From: Bacteroidota bacterium
Lineage (GTDB): Bacteria; Bacteroidota; Bacteroidia; Chitinophagales; Chitinophagaceae
DNA length: 64,000 nucleotides
Assembly: GCA_013286305.1 (NCBI GenBank)
Contig: JABDFW010000001.1
Location: 1 to 64,000 of the forward strand
Direction of reading: 5' to 3'
The notes under the pieces were generated by a model. That model did not search any database, was not told the DNA's origin, and saw nothing but the letters and a program-made list of their open reading frames with translations. The position numbers and the translations under genes are program-made. Numbering within the stretch: position 1 is the stretch's first letter; every line of letters starts with the position of its first letter. Below are positions 49,881 through 58,439 of this stretch, piece after piece.

Positions 49881-50801
49881 TTATGCTTTTTCAATTATAT
49901 ACTGCCAATTCTTAAACTTTGTAAATTTTAATTTTCCAAAGGGTTTAATATCCAATTTATTCATAAAATCCTTTCCAATTTTCAATAAATCAGAACGCCC
50001 TGTACGCTTTTCGTAACTTATAATTTTTTTTTCATTACTGATAATAATTGCAACATCAGTCGATTTAGATGGAAAATTTGAAGAAGCAATTGTAGTAATT
50101 CTCAATACCCCTTTTTTTATATCCTTTTCTGTAATTGTATTTCCATTATCAGGTAAATAAAATACGCTATTATTTTTGGCGGTTATCACTTTGTTTTCAA
50201 AATCACGATTTTTTGACTCTTTATTGGTTAAAACTAAGTGTGTGGGTTCTGTGCATATATTGCCCTTCAAATGATGATAGTATTTTATTTTATCATTAAT
50301 ACTAATACTTGCATTATGAAAAGGCACTTCAAATATTTCAGTGCTTTTGTATTGGCCTACTTTGCCATATTGGTTGGTGCGAAGATGAAAATTTCTTTTA
50401 ATTATGTTATGCTTTTCGAATTCTTCTGCTACTCGGTAATGCATTAGACATAAACGACTTGTCTTAGTATTATCCAATAAATTTAAAATTCGTTCTACTT
50501 CCCATTTGTCTATACTTACGAGGCTGCTTCTAGTTTCTACAATATCTCTGTTTAGGTCGGTAACTCCTATAATCCAATGATTAAAATTGTAAATATTATT
50601 TCCAAATATGGTTTCGTCACCTTTTAGTGGATCTACGATTGGCTGAGAAATAATGGAAGATTTAAATAACAGATTCCAAAAACTCAGATTTCTGCTAAAC
50701 CAGTGTGCATTTTTATTCGACACCTCGGGTGCATTTAATGCTAAAAAAAGTAAATCCATTTTCGGGTGTATGTATTCTTTCAGATTAACAGCGACTAGCA
50801 T
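49881..50801 (-). CDS. Protein with uracil-DNA-glycosylase-like N-terminal domain
   Basis: A 306-residue protein. Residues about 8-125 resemble the MUG/TDG branch of the UDG fold: YIHPKMDLLFLALNAPEVSNKNAHWFSRNLSFWNLLF is the nucleotide-flipping/active-site strand and loop, IIGVTDLNRDIVETRSS fits the second conserved strand, and TSRLCLMHYRVAEEF the final strand-loop. The catalytic Asp or Asn cannot be fixed confidently. The C-terminal 170 residues are lysine-rich and unrecognised. The gene is visibly AT-rich compared with its neighbours, suggesting transfer. Deaminated-DNA repair or a defence-like role is inference. Confidence 0.6.
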   Translation of the reverse strand: MLVAVNLKEYIHPKMDLLFLALNAPEVSNKNAHWFSRNLSFWNLLFKSSIISQPIVDPLKGDETIFGNNIYNFNHWIIGVTDLNRDIVETRSSLVSIDKWEVERILNLLDNTKTSRLCLMHYRVAEEFEKHNIIKRNFHLRTNQYGKVGQYKSTEIFEVPFHNASISINDKIKYYHHLKGNICTEPTHLVLTNKESKNRDFENKVITAKNNSVFYLPDNGNTITEKDIKKGVLRITTIASSNFPSKSTDVAIIISNEKKIISYEKRTGRSDLLKIGKDFMNKLDIKPFGKLKFTKFKNWQYIIEKA

Positions 50802-50969
50802 GGTAACTTTCTTTTCACTCTATGATGCAATATTTTTTATTGTACAAAATTTTTGAACTGCTTTTATAAATTACTTTATCCAGGTCATCTGCATTCAACT
50901 TATGTTTGCCAGAATCTGTATACTAATATTTAGAATCCGTCATCTGTCAACCCCCATCTACCATCTATG

Positions 50970-52787
50970 CTAATAATCTATTTCCAGTTTAAGCCTATCC
51001 TTTAACTCCTTCACCAGCGGAAATTGTTCTGCAATACGTTCAAAACGCTCGCGGCTGTTTAGCAGCATGCTTGCGGGTATTTCTTCTTTAACGCCTTCCT
51101 CCACAATAACTTTAAATGAAATACTGCGGTTATTGAATGCTTCCTGTATATGGCTCGCTACCATCATCCGCTCCTGCTCAATAAATTTTTGCTGGGTAAA
51201 AGCAAAAACAATTACGGTAAAAAAATTGTCCTCATCAATATGCAGCTTAGCGATACGAAAGGTTTTGCTGGATGAATGTTTTTGCTGTTCCTCCAGCGTA
51301 TCGGCGTATTTAAGCCAGCATCTCAGCAGGTCAGCATCATTTAGTGCAATGGCTTCTTTTATTACCTCAATATTGCGCGTTCCCTGGTATTTTTCCTGCA
51401 GTGTTTCCAGCAAATTTCTCTTAAGGCCGGTTTCGTTTGTTGCTGTAGTTGTATTTGCTGAAATGGGGCGCTGAACAACAGGCGCAGCGGCAGGTTTGGC
51501 TGTAGCAGCTACTGTAACAACGGCTTTGGTTTCCTGTATAAATAATTTTGGTTCGCCGTTATTTTGGTGGCCGTTTGTTTGGGTTACGGGTGCATTGATC
51601 TGTATAGACGGAACCGGTTTTGTTTTATAAGCTACCGGGCCGTCAACCCGTTTTTTTTTAACTACACTGCCATTCTCAACAGACAGCTCAATGGCCTGTT
51701 GTAAAAAATTAAGTTTTATCAGCGCCAGTTCTACATGCAGGCGCTTGTTACGCGCCATTTTATAATTTATTTCAGCCTCATTCAAAATATTAAGTGCGCT
51801 TACTAAATAAGCAGTGCCTGCTTTAGCCGCAGTGGACACATATTTTTCCTGCATGCCCTCCACTACATCAAGCAATGTAACGGCGCGGGCATCTTTACAT
51901 ACAAGAATGTTGCGCATAAATTCAGCTATGCCGTTTAACACCAGGTCACCTTCAAAACCTTTGCGGTTTATTTCATCATATAACAACATGCCGCCGGCCA
52001 TATCCTGCGCCATCAGGCAATCCAGCAGCTTAAAATAATAATCGTGGTCAAGTATGTTTAAATGCTCAAGCGTATTGCGGTAAGTAACCTCGCCATTGGT
52101 AAAGCTTACAATTTTATCAAGTATGCTTAATGCATCGCGCATGCAGCCTTCACTTTTTTGCGCTATTACCTGCAGGGCGGCTTTTTCAACGTGAATTTCT
52201 TCTTTGGTGGCAATCTCTTCCAGGTGCTCAACGGTATCATGAATGGTAATGCGCTTAAAATCAAATATCTGGCAGCGGCTAAGAATAGTTGGCAGTATTT
52301 TATGCTTCTCCGTAGTAGCCAAAATAAATATGGCGTAAGGCGGCGGCTCTTCCAGTGTTTTTAAAAAAGCGTTGAAGGCGCTTGCGCTAAGCATGTGTAC
52401 CTCATCCACTATATACACCTTGTATTTGCCTGCTTGTGGTGCAAAGCGTACCTGGTCAACTAAGTTTCGTATATCATCAACCGAGTTATTGCTGGCGGCA
52501 TCCAGCTCGTGAATGTTCAGCGAAGTACCCTCGTTAAACGACCTGCACGAATTACATTTATTACAAGCATCACCATCTGGTTGAATGTTTTCGCAATTAA
52601 TGGTTTTTGCAAGTATGCGCGCACAGGTTGTTTTACCCACCCCGCGCGGGCCGCAGAACAAAAAAGCATGCGCCAACTGGTTATTGGCAATAGCATTTTT
52701 TAGCGTGGTGGTAATATGCGCCTGCCCCACAACCGTATCAAAAGTTTGGGGGCGGTATTTGCGTGCCGAAACAATGAATTTATCCAT
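50970..52787 (-). CDS. dnaX: DNA polymerase III subunits gamma/tau (DnaX)
   Basis: A 605-residue clamp-loader ATPase. The AAA+ module has Walker A GPRGVGKT (46-53), zinc cysteines CNKCNSC and an upstream Cys (65, 75, 78, 81), DEVHML and TTEKHKILPTILSRCQ (sensor 1, arginine finger). After about 370 a proline- and threonine-rich linker leads to a C-terminal domain (KRNLLETLQEKYQGTRNIEVIKEAI, then FNNRSISFKVIVEEG) that contacts other subunits. There is no obvious slippery site for a short gamma form. The GNAT/small-protein pair lies upstream on the same strand. Confidence 0.97.
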   Translation of the reverse strand: MDKFIVSARKYRPQTFDTVVGQAHITTTLKNAIANNQLAHAFLFCGPRGVGKTTCARILAKTINCENIQPDGDACNKCNSCRSFNEGTSLNIHELDAASNNSVDDIRNLVDQVRFAPQAGKYKVYIVDEVHMLSASAFNAFLKTLEEPPPYAIFILATTEKHKILPTILSRCQIFDFKRITIHDTVEHLEEIATKEEIHVEKAALQVIAQKSEGCMRDALSILDKIVSFTNGEVTYRNTLEHLNILDHDYYFKLLDCLMAQDMAGGMLLYDEINRKGFEGDLVLNGIAEFMRNILVCKDARAVTLLDVVEGMQEKYVSTAAKAGTAYLVSALNILNEAEINYKMARNKRLHVELALIKLNFLQQAIELSVENGSVVKKKRVDGPVAYKTKPVPSIQINAPVTQTNGHQNNGEPKLFIQETKAVVTVAATAKPAAAPVVQRPISANTTTATNETGLKRNLLETLQEKYQGTRNIEVIKEAIALNDADLLRCWLKYADTLEEQQKHSSSKTFRIAKLHIDEDNFFTVIVFAFTQQKFIEQERMMVASHIQEAFNNRSISFKVIVEEGVKEEIPASMLLNSRERFERIAEQFPLVKELKDRLKLEIDY

Positions 52788-52907
52788 AGCCGGGTTGCAA
52801 TATAGTAAGTTTTGGGGAGAGGTGAGGGGGTGTGGAAAAGGAGGTAATTAACTGCGGCAATACAGGCTAATTTCCCGAGTTCAGACCATTATGCATAGCA
52901 AAAACAC

Positions 52908-53081
52908 TTACTTAGCCGCTTTTGACCTTACACCAGTTTTTTTGACCCGGGTAGCTTTTTTGGCAACTTTTCCTGCTTTATAATCAAGAATGAATTTACT
53001 TATGGCTGCCCTGTCCTTATCAGATAAGGGCTTACTCTTAATTATAAAATCTACTCCTTCAGGTTCTTTTACGTATGCCAT
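52908..53081 (-). CDS. 57-residue basic protein, partner of the GNAT gene
   Basis: MAYVKEPEGVDFIIKSKPL followed by SDKDRAAISKFILDYKAGK and a lysine-rich C-terminus. It starts 2 bp after the stop of the upstream GNAT-like gene, so the two are clearly one unit. It was found by reading between dnaX and the GNAT gene, being too short for standard ORF calling. From memory, very similar small proteins (KEPxGVDF start) recur in Chitinophagaceae genomes. No HTH or ribbon-helix-helix is recognisable. An antitoxin-like or regulatory role is inferred from size and spacing. Confidence 0.72.
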   Translation of the reverse strand: MAYVKEPEGVDFIIKSKPLSDKDRAAISKFILDYKAGKVAKKATRVKKTGVRSKAAK

Positions 53082-53083
53082 AT

Positions 53084-53611
53084 TTAGGTTTTAAAATATT
53101 TTTCTACTAAAATTCGTGCCGGTTGTGTAGGTATTATCATTCTTTGACCACCGAAATGATAAGCCCCAAGTGTTCTTTCATAATGACGAATAAGTTTAGT
53201 TTTTGCATCAAAGGCTACAAATCCATCAAACCCTTTTTGAAAGGATATTTTGCATGCATATGCAACCAAATTTCCTGCTACACCTTCATATATCTTGTTT
53301 TTTCCAATATTGAAAGGAGCGCTTTCAATCAAATTCATAAAAATATGATCACTTTCAACGGAAACACTTAATAATCCCTGAATAATGGTTGGATTATTAA
53401 CAATGGTTAATTTATATACTTCCTTTTCATTATCCGCATATTCAATCTTCCAGTTGAACAACCATCCATTTTTCTTTGTTAATTGTTTAAGGTCATCCTT
53501 CGACAATTGAAACATTTCGGTTTGGAAACTGTCGCCTGAAATCGTGTTCCGAATTGAGTTTGTGAGCAAATCAATTTCAAAGTCCTGGAAGATATTTTTA
53601 GTTCTTCTCAC
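53084..53611 (-). CDS. GNAT-fold acetyltransferase-like protein
   Basis: A 175-residue protein starting at GTG 53611, since a stop codon lies immediately upstream. Residues 110-175 (GVAGNLVAYACKISFQKGFDGFVAFDAKTKLIRHYERTLGAYHFGGQRMIIPTQPA) fit the acetyl-CoA-binding half of GNAT proteins: a GxxxxLxxxAC helix start in place of the usual Q/RxxGxG/A loop, then a strand-helix-strand with RHYERTLGA. The N-terminal half is divergent. The tight spacing to the small gene at 53081 suggests a two-gene cassette. Confidence 0.7.
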   Translation of the reverse strand: MRRTKNIFQDFEIDLLTNSIRNTISGDSFQTEMFQLSKDDLKQLTKKNGWLFNWKIEYADNEKEVYKLTIVNNPTIIQGLLSVSVESDHIFMNLIESAPFNIGKNKIYEGVAGNLVAYACKISFQKGFDGFVAFDAKTKLIRHYERTLGAYHFGGQRMIIPTQPARILVEKYFKT

Positions 53612-53710
53612 TACGCAATATACAAAAAATGTAGTTATTATTTATGCAAGCGGCTAATGATTTTATATGCACCCGTATAGCAGTGTCCCTTTCTAAAACC
53701 TCTGTTTCCC

Positions 53711-53861
53711 CTACTCACTCCTCAACGCTTTAGCAGGGTTTGCCATGGCCGCTTTTATAGATTGAAAGCTGATGGTTAATATGTTATGGCTGCTACGACC
53801 ACTGCGGCTATTATAAAAACCACCGCACTATAGTAACTTGGTAATCACAATCCTGCAGCCA
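53711..53861 (-). pseudogene. 3-prime remnant of an ABC-transporter permease (FtsX/MacB family)
   Basis: Reading leftward across three frames gives WLQDCDYQVTIVRW, then FIIAAVVVAAIT, then LTISFQSIKAAMANPAKALRSE and a stop. This is the standard last helix and tail of MacB/FtsX-type permeases. At least two frameshifts separate the pieces, and nothing upstream of about 53861 resembles the rest of the gene, so only about 150 bp survive. The remaining 53612-54012 holds no other gene. Confidence 0.7.
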
Positions 53862-54012
53862 TACCCGCATAGTCCACTACGTCAGCAGAATAGTTGATGT
53901 ATCAAGCGAAAAAGCAAGGGAAAAATATTTTGTGTAACTATAGTGCTTAACATCTAATGCCCATTTTCAGCTAACCGTCGCAACAGCCCTCACCTTTCTA
54001 AATAGCTTATAA

Positions 54013-54930
54013 TTATCCCTTCTTAGCTGCCTCGCTCTCTTTATTCGCTTTTTCCTGGCCTATTCCCATGGTAAGTGCAGTTATACCGGCCATATTGCCA
54101 AGCTGCATGCTGTCAACCGCCGAGCTGGGCACTATCACAATAGTTGAGTTTTGTTTTAACCCTTCATACAGCATGTTCATGGCCCTTAAATGCAGGGCAA
54201 CCGGGTTGCTTGCATAGGTTAATGCAGCTTCCCCAAACTTCTCCGCTACCTGTTTTTCTGAATCACCGAGTATTACCCTGGCCTGCCGCTCCCTTTCAGC
54301 CTGCGCCTGCATTGACATCGCGTTCTCTAACGCCGCAGGTATCAAAACATCTTTTACTTCCACCGAATTAACCGTAATACCCCAGGGCTCAGTGCGCTCA
54401 TCAATAATTACCTGTAGTAAACCGCTTATCTTGTCCCTGCCCTCCAGCATGTCGGATAGCATTGTTTTTCCTATAACATCGCGCAATGCAGTTTGCGCAG
54501 CCCAGCTTATTGCACCCATATAATCCGCCACTTCCAGCGCGGCCTTTTGCGGGTCAAGCACTTTCCAAAACAGCACGGCATCTACATCAACCGGTACCGT
54601 GTCTTTGGTAAGCGTTTTTTCCGCTTTAAACGTGGTAGTTATAACACGGGTATCAATCCAGTAAGGGATAGTATCCAGTATGGGGATAATAAAAAACAAA
54701 CCAGCCCCCTTTAAAGAATTAAACTTGCCCAAACGCAAAACCACGGCTTTTTCCCATGGGTTAGCGATCTTGATGGACGAAGAAACTATCAAAGCAATTA
54801 CAAAGGCAACCGCAATGATCCCTTCGCTTGCCGGAATATCCAGTGTTCCGTTTACGGCATAAGCAATTGCCAGGCCAGCCCCGACAATTATAAAAAATAT
54901 TAAAGTGGAAAACAAGCTTTTATTTCTCAT
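54013..54930 (-). CDS. Slipin/stomatin-type SPFH membrane protein
   Basis: A 305-residue inner-membrane protein. Two hydrophobic segments (8-25 and 37-58) precede the SPFH core: IKIANPWEKAVVLRLGKFNSLKGAGLFFIIPILDTIPYWIDTR, then KDTVPVDVDAVLFWKV and VKDVLIPAALENAMSMQAQAERERQARVILGD. The C-terminus is a coiled coil of charged and alanine-rich residues. Slipins form membrane microdomains and often associate with an NfeD partner, which is not adjacent here. Confidence 0.92.
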   Translation of the reverse strand: MRNKSLFSTLIFFIIVGAGLAIAYAVNGTLDIPASEGIIAVAFVIALIVSSSIKIANPWEKAVVLRLGKFNSLKGAGLFFIIPILDTIPYWIDTRVITTTFKAEKTLTKDTVPVDVDAVLFWKVLDPQKAALEVADYMGAISWAAQTALRDVIGKTMLSDMLEGRDKISGLLQVIIDERTEPWGITVNSVEVKDVLIPAALENAMSMQAQAERERQARVILGDSEKQVAEKFGEAALTYASNPVALHLRAMNMLYEGLKQNSTIVIVPSSAVDSMQLGNMAGITALTMGIGQEKANKESEAAKKG

Positions 54931-55255
54931 GGCAAACCTCCTGTTTGTTAAGGCGTTATTTTATGCAGAATGGACTATGTAAAGTTAAAGGGGAAAAAAG
55001 ATTCCCGGTTGTTATATAATTTTAGAATTGCCTTATATTATTCAAGTGGCGGGGGAAGAAAGGTAAAATTTAGGTTGATTGATCAATGGTATAGCTTTTG
55101 GAAAGTTTTAGAACTTTTGAAAAGCTTGGAGCCTGTAATTTTTGATTAGCTTTATAAGTTTACACATAACAGCGTCCTCAACCCTAACGCAGTGGCGCGG
55201 ACAGAGACGGGGAAAAGGGGAAACCTAAAACCAATTAACCCTAAAGCAAAAACTG
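54931..55255. other. 325-bp gap with one cassette-like motif
   Basis: No gene is seen. At 55168-55186 the sequence AACAGCGTCCTCAACCCTA resembles the motif repeated at 55918-55937 and 56471-56489 and, like them, lies about 88 bp before the next start codon. Confidence 0.4.
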
Positions 55256-55831
55256 ATGAAAAAAGTTTGTTTTCTTACAATTATTTTTAGTCTTTTTTTA
55301 CATAATTCTTATTGTCAGACAAAGCCGGAAGTTGATAGTAATTTTATTGGTTTTCAATCCGCTTTGAGGGAATATAAAATTGATAGTTGCTTAGTAGGTC
55401 TGCTCACAGATATTGAAGAGTCTGATTCAATGAATTTAACATACCCGCCAAATCAATTTTTCTATGACCTGGCGTTTTCCAAAAAAGAAAAGATTAGAGA
55501 AATGACAATTGGCATATCCCGTTGGCAGAAAGCAAAGTCTCTTGATTATTCGGGAGTCATCGTTATTAACCACATGTCTTTTTTATGCAGAGGTGATTTT
55601 AAAGACGATAAATTGTTTAGCGAGACCAAAAACGCAATCGAAATAAAATTAAAAAAGCCAAAATTGTATCAGTATGATGATATGGATGTGATGTTTGTAA
55701 GTTTTATATACTATCCTGCCTTGATAGGCAGGTATGAATTATGCGGCGGACTTCCAATCAATATATATGTTTACAACGGAAAAAAAATGAAGGGATATAG
55801 TTATAAGTACTCTCCTTGGCACATAAAATAA
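55256..55831 (+). CDS. Small exported protein of unknown function
   Basis: A 191-residue protein with signal peptide KKVCFLTIIFSLFLHNSYCQ. The mature chain includes YPPNQFFYDLAFSKKEKIREMTIGISRW, HMSFLCRGDFKDDKLFSETKNAIEIKL and a tyrosine-rich C-terminus (INIYVYNGKKMKGYSYKYSPWHIK). No family is recognised. It is the first of several AT-rich single-gene units on this strand, each preceded by a related motif. Confidence 0.62.
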   Translation: MKKVCFLTIIFSLFLHNSYCQTKPEVDSNFIGFQSALREYKIDSCLVGLLTDIEESDSMNLTYPPNQFFYDLAFSKKEKIREMTIGISRWQKAKSLDYSGVIVINHMSFLCRGDFKDDKLFSETKNAIEIKLKKPKLYQYDDMDVMFVSFIYYPALIGRYELCGGLPINIYVYNGKKMKGYSYKYSPWHIK

Positions 55832-55899
55832 AAGCTGCGGATATTTGTAACCATGCTCGTCTTGTGGTATAAATAAAACAAATGTTATCGCCGCCATTC

Positions 55900-55937
55900 G
55901 TATGGCTCTACCATACCGAATAGCGTTCTTAGCCTTA
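55900..55937 (+). repeat. Cassette-junction-like repeat, copy 1
   Basis: The sequence around ATAGCGTTCTTAGCCTTA (55920-55937) and its upstream flank matches 56455-56489 over about 33 bp (ATGG, then ATAGCGTTCTTARCC). It lies about 89 bp before the next gene start. Confidence 0.5.
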
Positions 55938-56006
55938 TTTATTGTTACAGCGAGCAAGGGAAAGGCAGATTTTTTTTGAGATATGTAAAAAGAAAACTTA
56001 TTGGAT

Positions 56007-56447
56007 ATGGATTTCAAAGTAAAAGTTGATGAAATAAACAGGCAGACCTCTAAGGAGCAGAAAAAGAGAATTCATTATCACTCATTATACAATTTTATCT
56101 ATTATTTCAATGACTTGAAAAAAGATAATGAAAAAGTTCAAATGTTGTTAGAGGAGTATGTCAATTTAATAGAATCAAAAAATTATTCTTTTACAAAGGA
56201 AGAAAGCGTAACCTATCATAAATCGTTCATTGCACCAATTGGAATGGTTTATTCCAGGTATTTAAATTTCTCGGGCATTTCGGGTATATATTTAAACTTC
56301 TTATTTTTTGGTTTACCCAATATACTTCTTTGGTTTATATTTCATTCTATAAAGGCGAGTTTAATCGTTGGTTCATTATCACTCGTTTTCTTGCTAAGCC
56401 GTCAAATAACATTTTTTAAGCACAAAATGTTCGGTTATCGGTATTGA
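56007..56447 (+). CDS. Small protein with C-terminal membrane segments, unknown function
   Basis: 146 residues from ATG 56007; TTG 56001 is possible. The N-terminal two-thirds is charged and helical (KVDEINRQTSKEQKKRIHYHSLYNFIYYFNDLKK). The C-terminus has two hydrophobic segments (GIYLNFLFFGLPNILLWFIF and ASLIVGSLSLVFLL). No homology is recognised. It is AT-rich and isolated between two related motifs. Confidence 0.6.
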   Translation: MDFKVKVDEINRQTSKEQKKRIHYHSLYNFIYYFNDLKKDNEKVQMLLEEYVNLIESKNYSFTKEESVTYHKSFIAPIGMVYSRYLNFSGISGIYLNFLFFGLPNILLWFIFHSIKASLIVGSLSLVFLLSRQITFFKHKMFGYRY

Positions 56448-56454
56448 TATTTTT

Positions 56455-56489
56455 ACATGGTTCAACTTACGGATAGCGTTCTTAACCTA
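56455..56489 (+). repeat. Cassette-junction-like repeat, copy 2
   Basis: ATAGCGTTCTTAACCTA (56473-56489) and its flank match 55900-55937. It sits about 95 bp before the Imm27-like gene. Confidence 0.5.
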
Positions 56490-56565
56490 TTAGTTTGCTA
56501 TTAAAATCAAAGGTGTGGATGGACTACTGGAGAAACTCCTAAATGCGTAACACTAACTAAATAAA

Positions 56566-56931
56566 ATGATTATAAAAAAAGAAGAAAATGAAATAATTGG
56601 TTCTTGGAATTTCGACGGGAGAACAATGATAAAAGATGAAAATTGTAAAAGAATAAACCTATTAATAACAAAGCATTTAAAAAAAATTGCTACCGATCAG
56701 AGTGGTTGGTGCACATTATATAAAAATCCTAATGATGACCGATTTTGGGAATTAGTTTATCTTCAAGGCGAAATGCACGGCGACGGCCCTCCTAGTTTAG
56801 TCAATATATCAAGCGAAAAAGCAGGTATATGTGTTGGCTATATAACTTTACATGCGCAGCATCCTCCGCCTAAAGCACAATGGTCGAGGATAAATATTAC
56901 CGGAAATAAATTTAATCATGACTTTCACTGA
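56566..56931 (+). CDS. Immunity protein, Imm27 family
   Basis: A 121-residue protein. NEIIGSWNFDGRTMIKDENCKRINLLITKHLKKIATDQSGWCTLYKNPNDDRFWELVYLQGEMHGDGPPSLVNISSEKA contains the Imm27 blocks: GSW, a CKRINLLI helix, DQSGWxxLYxNPxDxRFWEL, and QGEMHGDGPP. Such proteins neutralise a cognate polymorphic toxin. No toxin gene is encoded nearby, so this is an orphan immunity gene, possibly protecting against neighbours. It overlaps the next gene by 14 bp. Confidence 0.85.
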   Translation: MIIKKEENEIIGSWNFDGRTMIKDENCKRINLLITKHLKKIATDQSGWCTLYKNPNDDRFWELVYLQGEMHGDGPPSLVNISSEKAGICVGYITLHAQHPPPKAQWSRINITGNKFNHDFH

Positions 56932-57451
56932 AAATAATTTACAAAGTAAGTGGCTTACACGGCTTAGGAAGGTTTTTCTCATAGCTACCTGCTTCATTAT
57001 AGCTATGTCTATTTGTGCAATTGTAATTATTATAAAAAATATTCTCCATGAAAGAAAGTTGGAGAGGGAGTCAATTATTTATACAATTCTTGTTCAAACG
57101 GCCATATGGGCTATTATGCTAAGTGCACTTACCGCTCCACTATCGATAGCGTTATATTTTGTTAGGAAAAGACTTATTTGTAAAATAAAATTTTCTTCTA
57201 CTGATTACATTGAAATAACTACTTATAACAATCAAACTTTTGCATTTACCAGACCATTTGATATCGTTAAGAAACGCCCTGACTACCCACTTCAATTTCT
57301 TAGAAGCAATCGTATGGGCGTCTTCATTAATTTGACTTTTTCGCAGGCAAGGGCTTTTGTTTTTATAATTGAAAAAAGAAAATTTTATTTAATGCCTTTC
57401 TTATTTAATGAAGATATATTTCCATTCAATATTGACGAAACTTTTAGTTAA
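56918..57451 (+). CDS. Membrane protein linked to the Imm27 gene
   Basis: A 177-residue protein starting inside the Imm27 gene (14-bp overlap). Two membrane helices lie at about 18-40 and 52-78. The cytoplasmic tail (DYIEITTYNNQTFAFTRPFDIVKKRPDYPLQFLRSNRMGVFINL) is a small beta-rich domain. No family is recognised. The overlap suggests coupled expression with the immunity protein. Confidence 0.62.
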   Translation: MTFTENNLQSKWLTRLRKVFLIATCFIIAMSICAIVIIIKNILHERKLERESIIYTILVQTAIWAIMLSALTAPLSIALYFVRKRLICKIKFSSTDYIEITTYNNQTFAFTRPFDIVKKRPDYPLQFLRSNRMGVFINLTFSQARAFVFIIEKRKFYLMPFLFNEDIFPFNIDETFS

Positions 57452-57516
57452 AATGTAATGGTAAATCTGCCCCGACCCCAGTTAATCTTAGCAAAGCGTA
57501 CAAAAAATTCCACCCT

Positions 57517-58182
57517 CTACTTCATCAAAACCGGCTCTATCGCTTTTCTCCAGATGGCGTAACCGCTGGCATTCATGTGCAGGTTATCCTGTAAATAAAT
57601 ACCCGGCTGGGGCTTCCCGTCGGGGGTTAGCATTAAATGATACACATCTACAAACGATGTGCTTTTTTGCATAGCTAAAAATTGTTTTATCTGCGCGTTT
57701 GCATCTTCCATTTTTGGTGTCAGCTTTTGCCGGCTGGGGCTTGGCTTTAAGGAGACAAAAACAATATTCTCGCCTGGCATTTTATTTCTTATCAGCATGA
57801 ACAATTCTTTAAAGCGGCTTACAACCGTAGCGGCGGTTACCGTGTCAGATGCGGCGAGGTCATTCTCCCCGCAATAGATAACCACCTGTTTCGGGTGATA
57901 CGGAAAAATAATATCATTGGCATAGCGTATAACATCTGGCAATGAAGATCCGCCAAACCCGCGGTTTATAATGGGATAAGAAGGGAAATAAGACTGCACA
58001 TCCGCCCACTTGGTAAACGAAGAACTGCCCACAAACAAAATAGCATGTTGCGGCGGTGGTGTGGCGCTATCCTGCTTTTTAAAATTTTGTATATCATTCC
58101 AAAAAGGCGGCTTAACCTGGGCTTTTGCATTATATGCGATAAGGAGGGATGCAAACAAAAAAAAACGAATAGCAAGCTTCAT
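57517..58182 (-). CDS. SGNH/GDSL-type esterase, exported
   Basis: A 221-residue protein with signal peptide KLAIRFFLFASLLIAYNAKA. The SGNH blocks are visible: ILFVGSSSFTKWADVQ (Ser), IINRGFGGSSLPDVI (Gly), VIYCGENDLA (Asn) and LQDNLHMNASGYAIW (His). It hydrolyses an ester or acetyl group on an envelope or exported substrate. It stands apart from the second SGNH gene at 60068. Confidence 0.9.
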   Translation of the reverse strand: MKLAIRFFLFASLLIAYNAKAQVKPPFWNDIQNFKKQDSATPPPQHAILFVGSSSFTKWADVQSYFPSYPIINRGFGGSSLPDVIRYANDIIFPYHPKQVVIYCGENDLAASDTVTAATVVSRFKELFMLIRNKMPGENIVFVSLKPSPSRQKLTPKMEDANAQIKQFLAMQKSTSFVDVYHLMLTPDGKPQPGIYLQDNLHMNASGYAIWRKAIEPVLMK

Positions 58183-58309
58183 GTGATTTTATTTATACGG
58201 GTAAAGATATTGAAGATGCAGGCAACCTGCCCCAGTTTTAGTTTTTAAGCGCCAGCGCGGTAGAAAAAATATACCAAATTCAAGGCCGTTTGCCGCATGA
58301 TGGAAATAT

Positions 58310-58385
58310 GTCACCCCTCCAGGGTTTACCTTGGCGCGTGCATTAATTTTCTATAATAATTTCAGCCCTTCGGGCTTTGCCGTTC
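58310..58385. repeat. REP-like palindrome upstream of TauE/SafE
   Basis: AGCCCTTCGGGCT at 58364-58376 and a CCCCTCCAGGG-type stretch near 58313-58323 lie in TTTTCTATAATAATTTC-rich sequence similar to other REP-like sites here. No gene is present between 58183 and 58439. Confidence 0.5.
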
Positions 58386-58439
58386 TACTATTTTCTTCTT
58401 TTTATAATTTTTTGCAATTACTATGGTAGAAACCGCACA

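Noticed and set aside
52585-52851. Forward-strand frames antisense to dnaX
   Set aside because: They mirror the dnaX coding sequence and carry no independent signal.
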